Shown here: positions 48,757-57,514 of the stretch, one piece after another
Layout: every line of letters begins with the position of its first letter
Position numbering within the stretch: position 1 is the first letter of the stretch
DNA from: Enhydrobacter sp.
GTDB taxonomy: Bacteria > Pseudomonadota > Alphaproteobacteria > Reyranellales > Reyranellaceae
DNA length: 64,000 nt
Assembly: GCF_030246845.1 (NCBI RefSeq)
Contig: NZ_CP126889.1
Coordinates: 3,157,001 to 3,221,000 of the forward strand
Direction: 5' to 3'
Notes under the pieces: generated by a model
Databases searched by the model: none
Told to the model about the DNA's origin: nothing
Seen by the model: the letters and a program-made list of their open reading frames with translations, nothing else
Program-made: the position numbers and the translations under genes

Positions 48757-49959
48757 ATGACGATGGCAGGGCCGCTGGCCGGAGTACGTATTCTCGATTG
48801 CACGACGGTCGTGCTGGGCCCGTGGGCGGCGCAGCAACTGGGCGATCTCGGCGCCGACGTGATCAAGATCGAGCCGCCGGAAGGCGACACGACGCGGCAA
48901 CTCGGGCCGGCGCGCCATCCCGGGATGGCGGCATTCTATCTGGGCTGCAATCGCTCCAAGCGCTCGATCGTGCTCGACCTCAAGCAGGAGGCTGGCCGCA
49001 AGGCCCTGTTCAAGCTCGCCGAGACCGCCGACGTGCTGATGCACAACTATCGGCCCGAGCCTGCCAGGCGGCTGGGCGTGGAATACGAGGCTTTCGAGAA
49101 GATCAATCCGCGGCTGGTCTATCTTGCCACTTACGGTTACCGGGCGGCCGGACCGCTCGGGCCGAAGGCGGCCTACGACGATATCATCCAGGCAGGCTCG
49201 GGCCTCGCCTCGCTGCAGACGGTGGTGGCGGGCCAGCCGCGCTTCCTGCCGACCATCGTCGCCGACAAGACGAGCTCCAACGGTGTCGTCTCGGCGCTGC
49301 TGGCGGCGCTCTATGCGCGCGAGAAGACGGGCCATGGCCAGGCGGTCGAGGTCCCGATGTTCGAGACGCTGGTCTCGTTCGTGATGGTCGAGCATCTCTA
49401 CGGCGAGAGCTTTCGCCCGGCGCTGGAGAGTGCGGGCTACAAGCGCGTCCTCAACAAGGAACGGCGGCCATATCCCTCCAAGGACGGGTACTTCGCACTG
49501 TTGCCCTACACCGACGGGCACTGGAAGGAGTTCTGCACCCTGATCGGTCGCGAGGATCTCGCCAGGGATCCGCGCTTCACCACGCTCGCCATCCGATTGA
49601 AGAACGTCGAGGCCTACTATGCGACGCTGGCCGAGATTTGCGCCACGCGCACCAATGCGGAATGGGTGGAGCTTCTGAAGAATTCCAACGTGCCGCACGG
49701 TCCGGTCAACACGCTCGAGGATCTGTTCGTCGACCCGCAGCTCAATGCCACCGGCTTCTGGAAGGAGGTCGAGCATCCCAGCGAAGGCAAGCTGCGCATG
49801 CCCGACATCCCGCCGCGCTTCAGCAAGACCAAGCCCGAGATCACCCGTCTGCAGCCGCGATTGGGAGAGCACAGCGTCGAAGTATTGCGCGAGGCCGGCT
49901 ACGGCGCGGCCGAAATTGAGGCGATGCTGAAGTCGGGCGCGACCAAGACCGCGTCATAG
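48757..49959 (+). CDS. CaiB/BaiF family CoA-transferase
   Basis: A 400-residue family III CoA-transferase moving CoA between carboxylic acids. The N-terminal block AGVRILDCTTVVLGPWAAQQLGDLGADVIKIE in pattern, LVYLATYGYRAAGP and a Gln/Glu-rich AYDDIIQAGSG region are typical. ATG 48757 follows a GGGGG run; a second in-frame ATG is at 48763. Substrate cannot be read. It stands alone between divergent and unrelated genes. Confidence 0.9.
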   Translation: MTMAGPLAGVRILDCTTVVLGPWAAQQLGDLGADVIKIEPPEGDTTRQLGPARHPGMAAFYLGCNRSKRSIVLDLKQEAGRKALFKLAETADVLMHNYRPEPARRLGVEYEAFEKINPRLVYLATYGYRAAGPLGPKAAYDDIIQAGSGLASLQTVVAGQPRFLPTIVADKTSSNGVVSALLAALYAREKTGHGQAVEVPMFETLVSFVMVEHLYGESFRPALESAGYKRVLNKERRPYPSKDGYFALLPYTDGHWKEFCTLIGREDLARDPRFTTLAIRLKNVEAYYATLAEICATRTNAEWVELLKNSNVPHGPVNTLEDLFVDPQLNATGFWKEVEHPSEGKLRMPDIPPRFSKTKPEITRLQPRLGEHSVEVLREAGYGAAEIEAMLKSGATKTAS

Positions 49960-50129
49960 ACGACGCGATCGACATCACACCACATCACAGGTGCGACATC
50001 AGAGCACGGCCCGCAGCCGTGAGTTGCGTTTGTGCGCGTGAGATATTTGCAGACGGTTCTATGCACGGGATCAGTGCGGGTATAGATCAACTGGAGGTGG
50101 CAGGGGAAAAAGGGCAGGGGAACCCCGTA

Positions 50130-50831
50130 ATGGGCTTGGATGTCTATGTCGGATCGCTGACGCGCTACTACGCGGGGGATTGGGAGAATGTCGCGGACAA
50201 GGCGGCGCGCGAGCGAGGCGAGCCGGCCGGCAGACGGCCCTTCTCCGACGGGCCGAGGGACGCCGTCGGCATTCGGCCACGTATCCTCGAATGGCGCCGC
50301 GCCCTTGCCAGCTCCCTGGGCGACCGGATCAGCGACCCGCTCGAATGGGACGAATCGGAGATGGCTCCGTATTTCACCGCCCGCCCCGGATGGGACGGCT
50401 TCGGCTCGCTGGTCCTGTGGGCCGCCTATGCCGAGCATCCATCCTTGCGGGCGCCGCCGGCCCTGCCCGAGGCATGGGACGATGACCCGGCGCTGCTTCG
50501 TTGCAACGCCGAGGGCTTCCGGTCGCGCTTCTCGCACCTGGTGCGAAACGTCGAGCTCTGGCTGCCCAACACCTTTCGCTTCACGTTCGAGGGCGACGAC
50601 GTCGATGGCCGTCGGATCGTGGTGGGTTCGGTCAGGATGCTTTTGGCCCAGCTCGCCGATCTCAACGCCGCCACCTGGGGCGTGGATGACGACGCACTCG
50701 CACAATGGAGTCGCCAGGCGCCGGCGCCGGGAGCGTCGCTCGAGGTGCGGGCTCGCTATGCCTGCGCGGTGATGACAGCTCTCGTGCGGCAGGCGGTCGA
50801 TCGCGACCTGCCGATGAAGCTCGACTATTGA
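50130..50831 (+). CDS. Uncharacterised protein (GLDVYVG N-terminus)
   Basis: A 233-residue soluble protein that I do not recognise. It starts MGLDVYVGSLTRYYAGDWEN, is rich in Trp and acidic residues, and has no signal peptide, membrane helix or nucleotide-binding motif. Conserved-looking segments include RPGWDGFGSLVLWAAY and FRFTFEGDDVDGR. I choose ATG 50130 because AGGGG precedes it and the coding character begins there. The 170 bases upstream show no clear promoter. It shares a bidirectional terminator with the convergent DUF2852 gene. Confidence 0.7.
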   Translation: MGLDVYVGSLTRYYAGDWENVADKAARERGEPAGRRPFSDGPRDAVGIRPRILEWRRALASSLGDRISDPLEWDESEMAPYFTARPGWDGFGSLVLWAAYAEHPSLRAPPALPEAWDDDPALLRCNAEGFRSRFSHLVRNVELWLPNTFRFTFEGDDVDGRRIVVGSVRMLLAQLADLNAATWGVDDDALAQWSRQAPAPGASLEVRARYACAVMTALVRQAVDRDLPMKLDY

Positions 50832-50842
50832 GCTATTGAAAA

Positions 50843-50871
50843 AGCCGCCCGCGAGGGACTCGCAGGCGGCT
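50843..50871. terminator. Bidirectional rho-independent terminator
   Basis: AGCCGCC at 50843-50849 pairs with GGCGGCT at 50865-50871; after one mismatch five more pairs (GCGAG/CTCGC) close a 3-base loop. A run of five A (50839-50843) gives a T-tract for the minus strand, so it terminates the DUF2852 gene strongly and the plus-strand gene probably too. Confidence 0.75.
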
Positions 50872-50889
50872 TCTCCGGATGGAGGAAGA

Positions 50890-51318
50890 TCAGGCTGCCG
50901 TCGGCGGTGGCTCGGCCGCCGGCGGACGGTTGCGCCGCTCGGCCATGAATTGGTCGAACTCGGCGCGGTCCTTGGCCGACCGCAGCTTGTCGAGATACTC
51001 GCGGAACTCGCGCTGCTCCTCGTCGAGCTTGCGCAGCGTCTCCTCGCGATATTCGTCGAAGGCGACGTTGCCGCTCGAGTAACGGCCCCAGCGATGGCGG
51101 CGGCGCCAGGCGCGGAACTCCTCGCGGGCATCGCGGCCGTCGGGCGTGTACCAGCGGCCATAGCGGCCATGATTCCAGCAAGACATGCGTCCACTCCATT
51201 TGAGGTAGATGAGCAAGCCGAGGCCAACCGGCCAAAAAACGATGAAGGCGAGCACCACAAGCGCGATCCACGCCGCCTTGGGCACATCGTCCAGTCTGTC
51301 CATCAGGCCGTAGTACAT
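50890..51318 (-). CDS. DUF2852 family protein
   Basis: A 142-residue protein with one membrane helix (about 17-38, WIALVVLAFIVFWPVGLGLLIYL) and a charged cytoplasmic tail. FDEYREETLRKLDEEQREF and LRSAKDRAEFDQFMAERR are the DUF2852 hallmarks and should form a coiled coil. Function unknown; known only from proteobacteria. A TetR-type operator-like dyad lies 27 bases upstream of the ATG. Confidence 0.82.
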   Translation of the reverse strand: MYYGLMDRLDDVPKAAWIALVVLAFIVFWPVGLGLLIYLKWSGRMSCWNHGRYGRWYTPDGRDAREEFRAWRRRHRWGRYSSGNVAFDEYREETLRKLDEEQREFREYLDKLRSAKDRAEFDQFMAERRNRPPAAEPPPTAA

Positions 51319-51344
51319 GGTTGGCCTCCTCCGGGCGGTTAACT

Positions 51345-51373
51345 ATGTAAATGTTAACGACATTTACATTGGG
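51345..51373. promoter_or_regulatory. TetR-type operator, site 1 (before the DUF2852 gene)
   Basis: ATGTAAATG at 51345-51353 and CATTTACAT at 51361-51369 form a perfect 9-bp dyad with a 7-base spacer. Bases 51351-51373 match the site at the tetR start (52046-52068) at 20 of 23 positions. It lies between the DUF2852 gene and the end of tetR. Confidence 0.65.
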
Positions 51374-51411
51374 CTCTGTCGCTCAGCGAGTCAAGGGGCG
51401 GCGCGTCGATT

Positions 51412-52047
51412 TCAGTTCTTCTGGGGGAAACCCAGCCCCTGCAGGTAGATGAGCATTGCCGACTCAAGTAGTTCGTCCGCCGTCATCGGCAAGGTGCGCC
51501 GTCCGGCATCGCCGCGGCCGAACAACGACGCGATGCCGTGGGCCATCGACCAGAGGTGGAGGCTCATCATCAGGGCAGGCGGGCGGCCCTTGGCCGGCAG
51601 GCTTGCCGACAGCGTTTCGGCAGCGCCGCGCAGCACCGCGAAAGCGCGATCGCCCGAAGCGCGCAGCTCGGGGCTGAGATCGGGCGGCAGACCCGACTCG
51701 AACATCGCGGCGTAGTAGGCGGGCTCGCTGCGCGCGAAGGCGAGGTAGGCGCGTCCGACATTGTTGAAGGCTGTCAGAGGGTCGGGTTTGCCGCCGGCCC
51801 AGCCGGTGACGAGCATCGCCTCGAAGCGCTGGAAACCCTCGCGCGCCACATCCGCCAGAAGGGCTTCGCGATCGCGGAAATGACGATAGGGAGCGGCCGG
51901 GCTGACGCCGGCCCAGCGCGCCGCGTCGGCGAAGGTGAAGCCTGCGGGTCCCTTCTCCTTGATCAGCTCGCGGGCCGCCTGGATCAGCGCCTCGCGCAGA
52001 TTGCCATGATGGTACGCGCCTTCGCGGGCGCGCCGTTTCCAGCTCAT
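51412..52047 (-). CDS. TetR family transcriptional regulator
   Basis: A 211-residue repressor. The N-terminal HTH (about 10-57) reads YHHGNLREALIQAARELI, FTFADAARWAGVSPAAPYRHF and RDREALLADVA; the C-terminal ligand domain is of the TetR_C_33 (WHG) kind. I start at ATG 52047. Immediately upstream, overlapping that ATG, is a 19-base dyad with no Shine-Dalgarno, so translation may depend on a very short leader. Likely targets are itself, the DUF2852 gene and possibly the divergent oxidoreductase gene. Confidence 0.88.
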   Translation of the reverse strand: MSWKRRAREGAYHHGNLREALIQAARELIKEKGPAGFTFADAARWAGVSPAAPYRHFRDREALLADVAREGFQRFEAMLVTGWAGGKPDPLTAFNNVGRAYLAFARSEPAYYAAMFESGLPPDLSPELRASGDRAFAVLRGAAETLSASLPAKGRPPALMMSLHLWSMAHGIASLFGRGDAGRRTLPMTADELLESAMLIYLQGLGFPQKN

Positions 52048-52068
52048 GTTAACGAAGTTTACATTAGG
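52046..52068. promoter_or_regulatory. TetR-type operator, site 2 (at the tetR start)
   Basis: ATGTTAAC at 52046-52053 and GTTTACAT at 52057-52064 form an 8-3-8 dyad with one mismatch. It covers the tetR initiation codon and sits 54 bases before the divergent oxidoreductase gene. A 20/23 match to site 1 supports a shared regulator. Confidence 0.65.
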
Positions 52069-52121
52069 TGGGACGCCGACCAAAGTGTCGAACGCATCAA
52101 GAAGATCGAGCGGAGGAAGAA

Positions 52122-53189
52122 GTGGAACTGTGGACCACGGGCGTCGCCTCGGCACGCGGCAGCGCGCGCAGCGCGCAGGAGATCGAGGCGGCCGGCTGGG
52201 ACGGCATGCTGGTGGTCGATTCGCAGAACCTTTCGGGCGATCCGTATGTCTCGCTCGCGCTCGCGGCAACGGCCACGACGCGCATCGGCCTCGGCACCGG
52301 CGTCACCAACTCGGTGACGCGCCACGCTGCAGCGACCGCCACCGCCATCACCAGCGTCAATCGGGTTTCCAACGGCCGCGCGGTGCTGGGGATCGGTCGT
52401 GGCGATTCCGCGCTGGCGCATCTCGGGCGGGCGCCGGCGCGCCTTGCGCAATTCGAGCGCTATCTGCGCCACCTGCAGGCCTACCTGCGCGGCGAGTCGG
52501 TGAGCTTCGACGAGATCGACATCCCAGCCGAGGCGGCGCCGCCGGTGTCCGGCCTTCATCTGCACGATGCGCCCTCGGCGAGTCGCATCGACTGGATCGC
52601 CGGCGGCAAGAAGGTACCGGTCGAGGTGGCGGCGAGCGGCCCCAAGGTCATCGCCATGGCGGCGCTGCATGCCGAGCGGGTGATGTTCACCCTCGGGGCC
52701 GACCTCGAGCGGCTGGCTTGGGGAATCGCATTGGCACGACAAGCCCGTAAGGATGCCGGCCTCGATCCCGACGGGGTTGCCGTCGGCGCCTATGTCAATC
52801 TCGGCTGCCACGGTGACCCGAAGGCGGCGCGCGATCTGGTGCGCGGCGGCCTCACGACCTTCGCGCGCTTCTCGGTGATGCATGGCAAGGCCAACGGACC
52901 GGTGTCCGCCGCCGATCGCGCCGTGCTCGAGACGCTGCGCACCAACTACGACATGCGGGCTCATACCCGCGCCGATTCGCGCCAGGCCGCCACACTCAAC
53001 GACGACTTCATCGATCGTTTCGCCATCGTCGGACCGCCCGAGCGCTGCATCGAGCGCCTGGGTTCCCTGAAGGCGCTCGGCCTCGACAAGGTGGCGATAA
53101 ACAGCCGCACGCGCGGTGCCCCGGCCGACGCCGCCGCCGTGAGCCAGCAACTGATCGTGCGCGAAATCCTGCCCGCGATGCGCGGCTGA
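52122..53189 (+). CDS. LLM class flavin-dependent oxidoreductase
   Basis: A 355-residue TIM-barrel flavoprotein of the luciferase-like/F420-type superfamily. Family traits are EAAGWDGMLVVDSQN, the block TRIGLGTGVTNSVTRH and GRAVLGIGRGDSALAHLG. The FMN or F420 choice is not readable; some homologues are tetrahydromethanopterin-type reductases. GGAGGAAGAA precedes GTG 52122. It is divergent from tetR, whose operator may overlap its promoter. Confidence 0.86.
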   Translation: MELWTTGVASARGSARSAQEIEAAGWDGMLVVDSQNLSGDPYVSLALAATATTRIGLGTGVTNSVTRHAAATATAITSVNRVSNGRAVLGIGRGDSALAHLGRAPARLAQFERYLRHLQAYLRGESVSFDEIDIPAEAAPPVSGLHLHDAPSASRIDWIAGGKKVPVEVAASGPKVIAMAALHAERVMFTLGADLERLAWGIALARQARKDAGLDPDGVAVGAYVNLGCHGDPKAARDLVRGGLTTFARFSVMHGKANGPVSAADRAVLETLRTNYDMRAHTRADSRQAATLNDDFIDRFAIVGPPERCIERLGSLKALGLDKVAINSRTRGAPADAAAVSQQLIVREILPAMRG

Positions 53190-53195
53190 GGGCGG

Positions 53196-54620
53196 CTAGC
53201 GCGGGGACTCGTCGCTCAGGATCTCGTCGGTCACGCGGTTCCGGAGCGTCTCTTCGTCGCCGATCAAGCGCTTCCTGCGCCAGTTGCCCTTGGCGAAGAC
53301 GACCACCGTGATGATGAAGATGAGGACCGTCGAGATCGGCAGGGACCAGTAGATCCCGTCTGCGCCCAGCGAGGTATGCTTGGAAAGAACGTAGGCAAGG
53401 GGAAGCTGCAGCAGCCACTGCGAGACCACGGTCAACATCATGCTCACCATCATGCTGCCGGCGGCGCGGAACACGCCGATGAGCGCGAACTGCGCGCCGT
53501 AGAAGCCCCAGCTTAGCGCCATGATCCGCAGGAAATGCGCGCCCTCCGTGATGACGCCGGCATCGTGGGGCACGAAGAAGGTGACGAGCGGCGAGGCGAA
53601 CAGGAAGACCAGAAGGCCGAACGCCGTCAGGACCGAGAAGCCGAGCCACGCGCCCAGCCGTCCGATCTGCTCGGCGCGTTCCATATTGCCGGCGCCGATG
53701 TTCTGGCCGGCCAGCGCCGCCACCGCGATCGACAGGCCGATGCCGGGGATGATGGCGACGGCCTGCAGCACGTTGCCGCCGACACCGTAGGCGGCAAGGC
53801 TCAGGGTCCCGAAGCTCGTCACCAGGAAGGTCATCATCATCAGCCCGACGGCGCGCGCCGACATGTCGATCGAGGCCGGGAGGCCGAGGAAGAAGGCCCG
53901 CTTGATATGCTGGAAATCGGGCACGAGGTCGCCGGCGTGCACATGGACGCCATGCAGGCCGCGCCGCAGCACGGCGACGCCGATCAAGGAGGCGACGCCT
54001 TGCGTGACGAGGGTGGTGAGGGCGGCGCCCATCACGCCGTGACCGGGGATCGGTCCCCAGCCGAAGATCATCAGCGGATTGAGCGCGAAATTCAGGAACA
54101 CCGTGCCCAGCACGATATAGACCGGCAGCGCCGGCCGGCCGATGCTGCGCATGATGCCCTGGAAGACGAAGAAGGCGAAATTGAACACCAGTCCGAGGAA
54201 CGACACGCGCATGAATCCCAGCGCGCCGCCGTAGACGTCCGGGCCGACTCCCATCAGCCGCAGCAGCAAGGGTGCGGTGACGTAGCCGATCGCGCCGAGC
54301 ACGAGCGCGGCCAGCACCACCATCAGGAGCGTCTGCCCCGCGACATGGCCCACCATCTTCTCGTTGCGCGCGCCGACATACTGCGCGATCAGCGTCGACC
54401 CCGCGATGGAGAGGCCGGCGCCCACCGCGACCATCAGGAACATCACCGGGAAGCTCACCGAGACGGCGGCGATCGCCGCGCCACCCAGCCGGCCCACCCA
54501 GAAGGCATCGATGATCTGGTAAGCCGACTGCAGCACGTTCGTCAGCACGATCGGCACGGCAAGCGCCAGCAGCGAGCGAAGGATCGGCCCTTCGAGGAGC
54601 CTGTTGTTGGAAGGCGGCAC
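53196..54620 (-). CDS. MATE family efflux transporter
   Basis: A 474-residue membrane protein with 12 predicted helices in two halves. LRSLLALAVPIVLTNVLQSAYQIIDAFWVGRLGG in pattern is the MATE N-terminal signature. Substrates are usually cationic drugs coupled to Na+ or H+; not determinable here. The start is GTG 54620, with GGGAG upstream. It converges on the oxidoreductase gene with a 6-base gap and follows ubiD by 40 bases on the same strand. Confidence 0.92.
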   Translation of the reverse strand: MPPSNNRLLEGPILRSLLALAVPIVLTNVLQSAYQIIDAFWVGRLGGAAIAAVSVSFPVMFLMVAVGAGLSIAGSTLIAQYVGARNEKMVGHVAGQTLLMVVLAALVLGAIGYVTAPLLLRLMGVGPDVYGGALGFMRVSFLGLVFNFAFFVFQGIMRSIGRPALPVYIVLGTVFLNFALNPLMIFGWGPIPGHGVMGAALTTLVTQGVASLIGVAVLRRGLHGVHVHAGDLVPDFQHIKRAFFLGLPASIDMSARAVGLMMMTFLVTSFGTLSLAAYGVGGNVLQAVAIIPGIGLSIAVAALAGQNIGAGNMERAEQIGRLGAWLGFSVLTAFGLLVFLFASPLVTFFVPHDAGVITEGAHFLRIMALSWGFYGAQFALIGVFRAAGSMMVSMMLTVVSQWLLQLPLAYVLSKHTSLGADGIYWSLPISTVLIFIITVVVFAKGNWRRKRLIGDEETLRNRVTDEILSDESPR

Positions 54621-54660
54621 GGGAGCGATATAGGGAATTGGACGGGAATGGGGGAGGACT

Positions 54661-56178
54661 TTATCGCCAGATCTTCTTCCCGCTGCCCGGCAGGCCGAGT
54701 CCGCTCCACATCACATCGACCTTGTCGATCACGGCCTGGTCCATGCGGATCTGGCGGCCCCATTCGCGATCCGTCTCGCCCGGCCATTTGTCGGTGGCAT
54801 CCAGCCCGATCTTGGAGCCGAGCCCGGAGACGGGCGAGGCGAAGTCGAGATAGTCGATGGGCGTATTCTCGATCACGGTGATGTCGCGCGCCGGGTCCAT
54901 GCGGGTGGCGATCGCCCACATCACGTCCTGCCAGTTGCGCGCGTCGATGTCGGCATCCACCACGATCACCCACTTGGTGTACATGAACTGCCGCAGGTAG
55001 GACCACACGCCCATCATCACGCGCCTGGCGTGTCCGGCATAGGCCTTCTTCATCGAGACGACGGCAATGCGGTAGCTGCAGCCTTCGGGCGGCAGCCAGA
55101 AGTCGACGATTTCGGGAAACTGCTGCTGGAAGAGAGGGATGAAGACCTCGTTCAGCGCTTCGCCCAGCACCGAGGGCTCGTCGGGTGGGCGGCCGGTGAA
55201 GGTGGAGAGATAGATCGGCTGGCGGCGCATGGTGACGGCCGAGATCGTGAAGACCGGGAACTTCTCGACGCTGTTGTAGTAGCCCGTGTGATCGCCGTAC
55301 GGACCCTCGTCGCCGCAGTCGTCGAGGCTGACGTGGCCCTCGAGCACGATCTCGGCCTCGGCCGGCACCTTGAGCGGCACGGTCTTGCAGTCGACCAGCT
55401 CGACCTTCTTCCCGCGCAGCAGACCAGCGAACTGATATTCCGACAGCGTGTCGGGCACCGGCGTGACGGCCGCCAGGATCGTCCCGGGATCGGCCCCGAT
55501 CACCGCCGCCGCCGGCAGCGGCTCATGCTTGCCGGCGCCTTTCCAGCGACGGTGGTGCTGCGCGCCGCCACGATGCTTCAGCCAGCGCATCAAGGTCGTG
55601 TCGCGGCCGGTGACCTGCAGGCGATAGATGCCGAGATTGAAGCTGTCCTGCCGGTCTGCCGCCGGATTGGGGCCCTGCGTTACCACCAGCGGCCAGGTGA
55701 CGAGCGGGGCAGGTTCGCCGGGCCAGCAGGTCTGGATCGGCAGATTGCCGAGGTCGATATCGTCGCCCCTCAGCACGGTCTCCTGGCAGGGCGCGGCGCC
55801 GACGGTCCGGGGCTTCATCGCCATCACCGTGCGCAGCATCGGCAGCATGTCGAGCGCCTCGCGCCAGCCGCCGGGCGGCTCGGGCTGGCGCAGGAAGGCC
55901 AGCGTCTCGCCCACCTGGCGCAGCTCGTGCGGCTCGCGCTCCATGCCCCAGGCGACCCGCTCCACGGTGCCGAACAGATTGACCAGCACCGGGATGTCCG
56001 AGCGCTTGCCGTCCCGGCCGACAACATTCTCGAACAACACGGCCGGCCCTTTCTCGGCCAGCAGCCGCGTCTGGATCTCGGTCATTTCCAGATAGGGCGA
56101 TACCGGCGCCTGCACGCGCACCAGGCGATCCGCCTTCTCGAGGCGCGCCATGAAATCCCGAAGCGAGGCGTAAGGCAT
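54661..56178 (-). CDS. ubiD: UbiD family decarboxylase
   Basis: A 505-residue prenylated-FMN-dependent decarboxylase. Conserved blocks are [19 protein letters not shown] (around residue 280), [12 protein letters not shown] with the catalytic Glu, and the C-terminal [12 protein letters not shown]. Length fits the ubiquinone-pathway 3-octaprenyl-4-hydroxybenzoate decarboxylase. ubiA lies nearby, supporting that role, but other UbiD substrates remain possible. The prFMN-making ubiX is not in the window. Confidence 0.9.
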   Translation of the reverse strand: MPYASLRDFMARLEKADRLVRVQAPVSPYLEMTEIQTRLLAEKGPAVLFENVVGRDGKRSDIPVLVNLFGTVERVAWGMEREPHELRQVGETLAFLRQPEPPGGWREALDMLPMLRTVMAMKPRTVGAAPCQETVLRGDDIDLGNLPIQTCWPGEPAPLVTWPLVVTQGPNPAADRQDSFNLGIYRLQVTGRDTTLMRWLKHRGGAQHHRRWKGAGKHEPLPAAAVIGADPGTILAAVTPVPDTLSEYQFAGLLRGKKVELVDCKTVPLKVPAEAEIVLEGHVSLDDCGDEGPYGDHTGYYNSVEKFPVFTISAVTMRRQPIYLSTFTGRPPDEPSVLGEALNEVFIPLFQQQFPEIVDFWLPPEGCSYRIAVVSMKKAYAGHARRVMMGVWSYLRQFMYTKWVIVVDADIDARNWQDVMWAIATRMDPARDITVIENTPIDYLDFASPVSGLGSKIGLDATDKWPGETDREWGRQIRMDQAVIDKVDVMWSGLGLPGSGKKIWR

Positions 56179-56206
56179 GCGGCTCTTTAGGGGGTCGACC
56201 GGAGAT

Positions 56207-56278
56207 TGTCATCCCGAGGCGAAGCCGAGGGACCTTCAAAGCTCTCGGTAAAGATGCTTGTCTGCGCTCGGCATGACA
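56207..56278. repeat. Intergenic palindromic repeat, copy 3
   Basis: Begins TGTCATCCCGAG and ends CTCGGCATGACA, inverted ends of the same family as 15066-15136; the middle is diverged. It lies between divergent ubiD and the oxygenase gene, and the oxygenase ATG (56273) falls inside its right end. Confidence 0.75.
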
Positions 56279-57013
56279 GCGATTCCCACCGAGTTCGAGG
56301 ATCTTCTGAGCCGCAAGGGGCGCGAGGTGCTGGCCGGCACGCATCCGCTCTGCGGCGCGCTGGCCGATCCGCGCACGCGCTTCCTGTCGGCGGGCGATCT
56401 GCTCGACCGGCCGAAGGCGGCGCGTCTGCGCAAGACGCTGGACGAGCGGCTTTGCGACGTCCTCGAGCCGCTGGAGAAGCCCATCCCGCCCGAAAGCATC
56501 TGGGACATGCGCCGCGACTATGCCGAGCTGCTGCCCAAGACGAGCCGGGCAAGCACGATCTTCTTCGACAGCCGTCGCGAGGCCGGCGCGAAAGCGGCGG
56601 AGCGGATCGGACTCGCGCGACTGCTGCGATCGCAAAGCTTTCGTGCTTTCGCCGAGGCGCTGGCCGGCCGCAGGCTCGCCTCGGGATGGGGGCTGCAGCT
56701 GCTGCGCTACGGACCGGGCGACTACGCCGGCCCGCACAACGATCATCATCCCGAGAACCGGCACGCGGCGCGCGGCTATATCGACCTGCACCTCAGTCTC
56801 TGCACCCCGGGCGTGGCGCATCAGTGGCTGGTCTACAGCCGCGCCGGTCATTTCAGCGAGATCGTCCCGGTCGCAGGGCCGCCCATGGTGACGGCCTATC
56901 GCCTGCCGTTCTGGCACTACACGACGCCGCTGGTCGGCAAGCCCGACGCTGCGCGCTGGGTGCTGCTCGGGACCTTCCTCTTCGCTAGTGCAAGCCCACG
57001 GGAACGACGCTGA
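56273..57013 (+). CDS. Putative 2-oxoglutarate/Fe(II) oxygenase-like protein
   Basis: A 246-residue soluble protein. H155-x-D157 in YAGPHNDHHPEN, a later H215 in PFWHYTTPLVGK, and a beta-strand-rich pattern suggest a 2-oxoglutarate/iron oxygenase jelly roll. I cannot name the subfamily or substrate. ATG 56273 is chosen over a TTG at 56258; it lies in an intergenic repeat, so the gene's start may have been reshaped by it. The last 29 bases overlap the convergent creA tail. Confidence 0.6.
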   Translation: MTAIPTEFEDLLSRKGREVLAGTHPLCGALADPRTRFLSAGDLLDRPKAARLRKTLDERLCDVLEPLEKPIPPESIWDMRRDYAELLPKTSRASTIFFDSRREAGAKAAERIGLARLLRSQSFRAFAEALAGRRLASGWGLQLLRYGPGDYAGPHNDHHPENRHAARGYIDLHLSLCTPGVAHQWLVYSRAGHFSEIVPVAGPPMVTAYRLPFWHYTTPLVGKPDAARWVLLGTFLFASASPRERR

Positions 57014-57440
57014 GCGAATTGCGCGGGCTGCCTTCGAAAATGCGGTCGGTGTAGGTGAGGTAGATCAGCGCCCGCCGCTTGGCGTCCCAGAAGCGGACCA
57101 CCTGCGTCGACTTGAAGATCAGCGAGGCGCGCTCGCTGAACACTTCATGCGGGCTCTTGAGCCTGGCCAGCTTCGACTCGTCGATCGGGCCGACCTGGCG
57201 GCACGCAATCGACGCCTCCCCCGGGTCCTCGGCGACGCCGATCGCGCCTTTGATGCCGCCGGTGCGGGCATGTGAGAAATAGCAGGTGACGCCCGGCACG
57301 TCGGGATCGTCGAACGCCTCGACCACGATCTTGTCGTTGGGGCCGATCCACTTGAAGCGATAGCCGACGGAGCCGATCTCGTCGGCGAAGGCCGGCACTG
57401 CCAGCACCGACAGCAGCAGGGCGAACAGGACACGGCGCAT
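56985..57440 (-). CDS. creA: CreA family periplasmic protein
   Basis: A 151-residue protein with a cleavable signal peptide (about 1-19, ending AFA). The mature part matches CreA: IGSVGYRFKWIGPNDKIVVE, VTCYFSHARTGGIKG and IACRQVGPI. Function unknown; two Cys may form a disulfide. Its 3' end overlaps the convergent oxygenase gene by 29 bases. Confidence 0.9.
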   Translation of the reverse strand: MRRVLFALLLSVLAVPAFADEIGSVGYRFKWIGPNDKIVVEAFDDPDVPGVTCYFSHARTGGIKGAIGVAEDPGEASIACRQVGPIDESKLARLKSPHEVFSERASLIFKSTQVVRFWDAKRRALIYLTYTDRIFEGSPRNSLSVVPVGLH

Positions 57441-57514
57441 CTCAGGCTCCCTTGGTGGGGCGATCGGGTGTGCGCTAGATGGTGATGCGGCGCGTGCTTG
57501 CCAAGCTGGCAGTG

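Noticed and set aside
49899..51287. A 462-codon minus-strand frame across the GLDVYVG gene and DUF2852 gene
   Set aside because: Different frame from DUF2852, which has clear family motifs; Arg/Ser-rich shadow.
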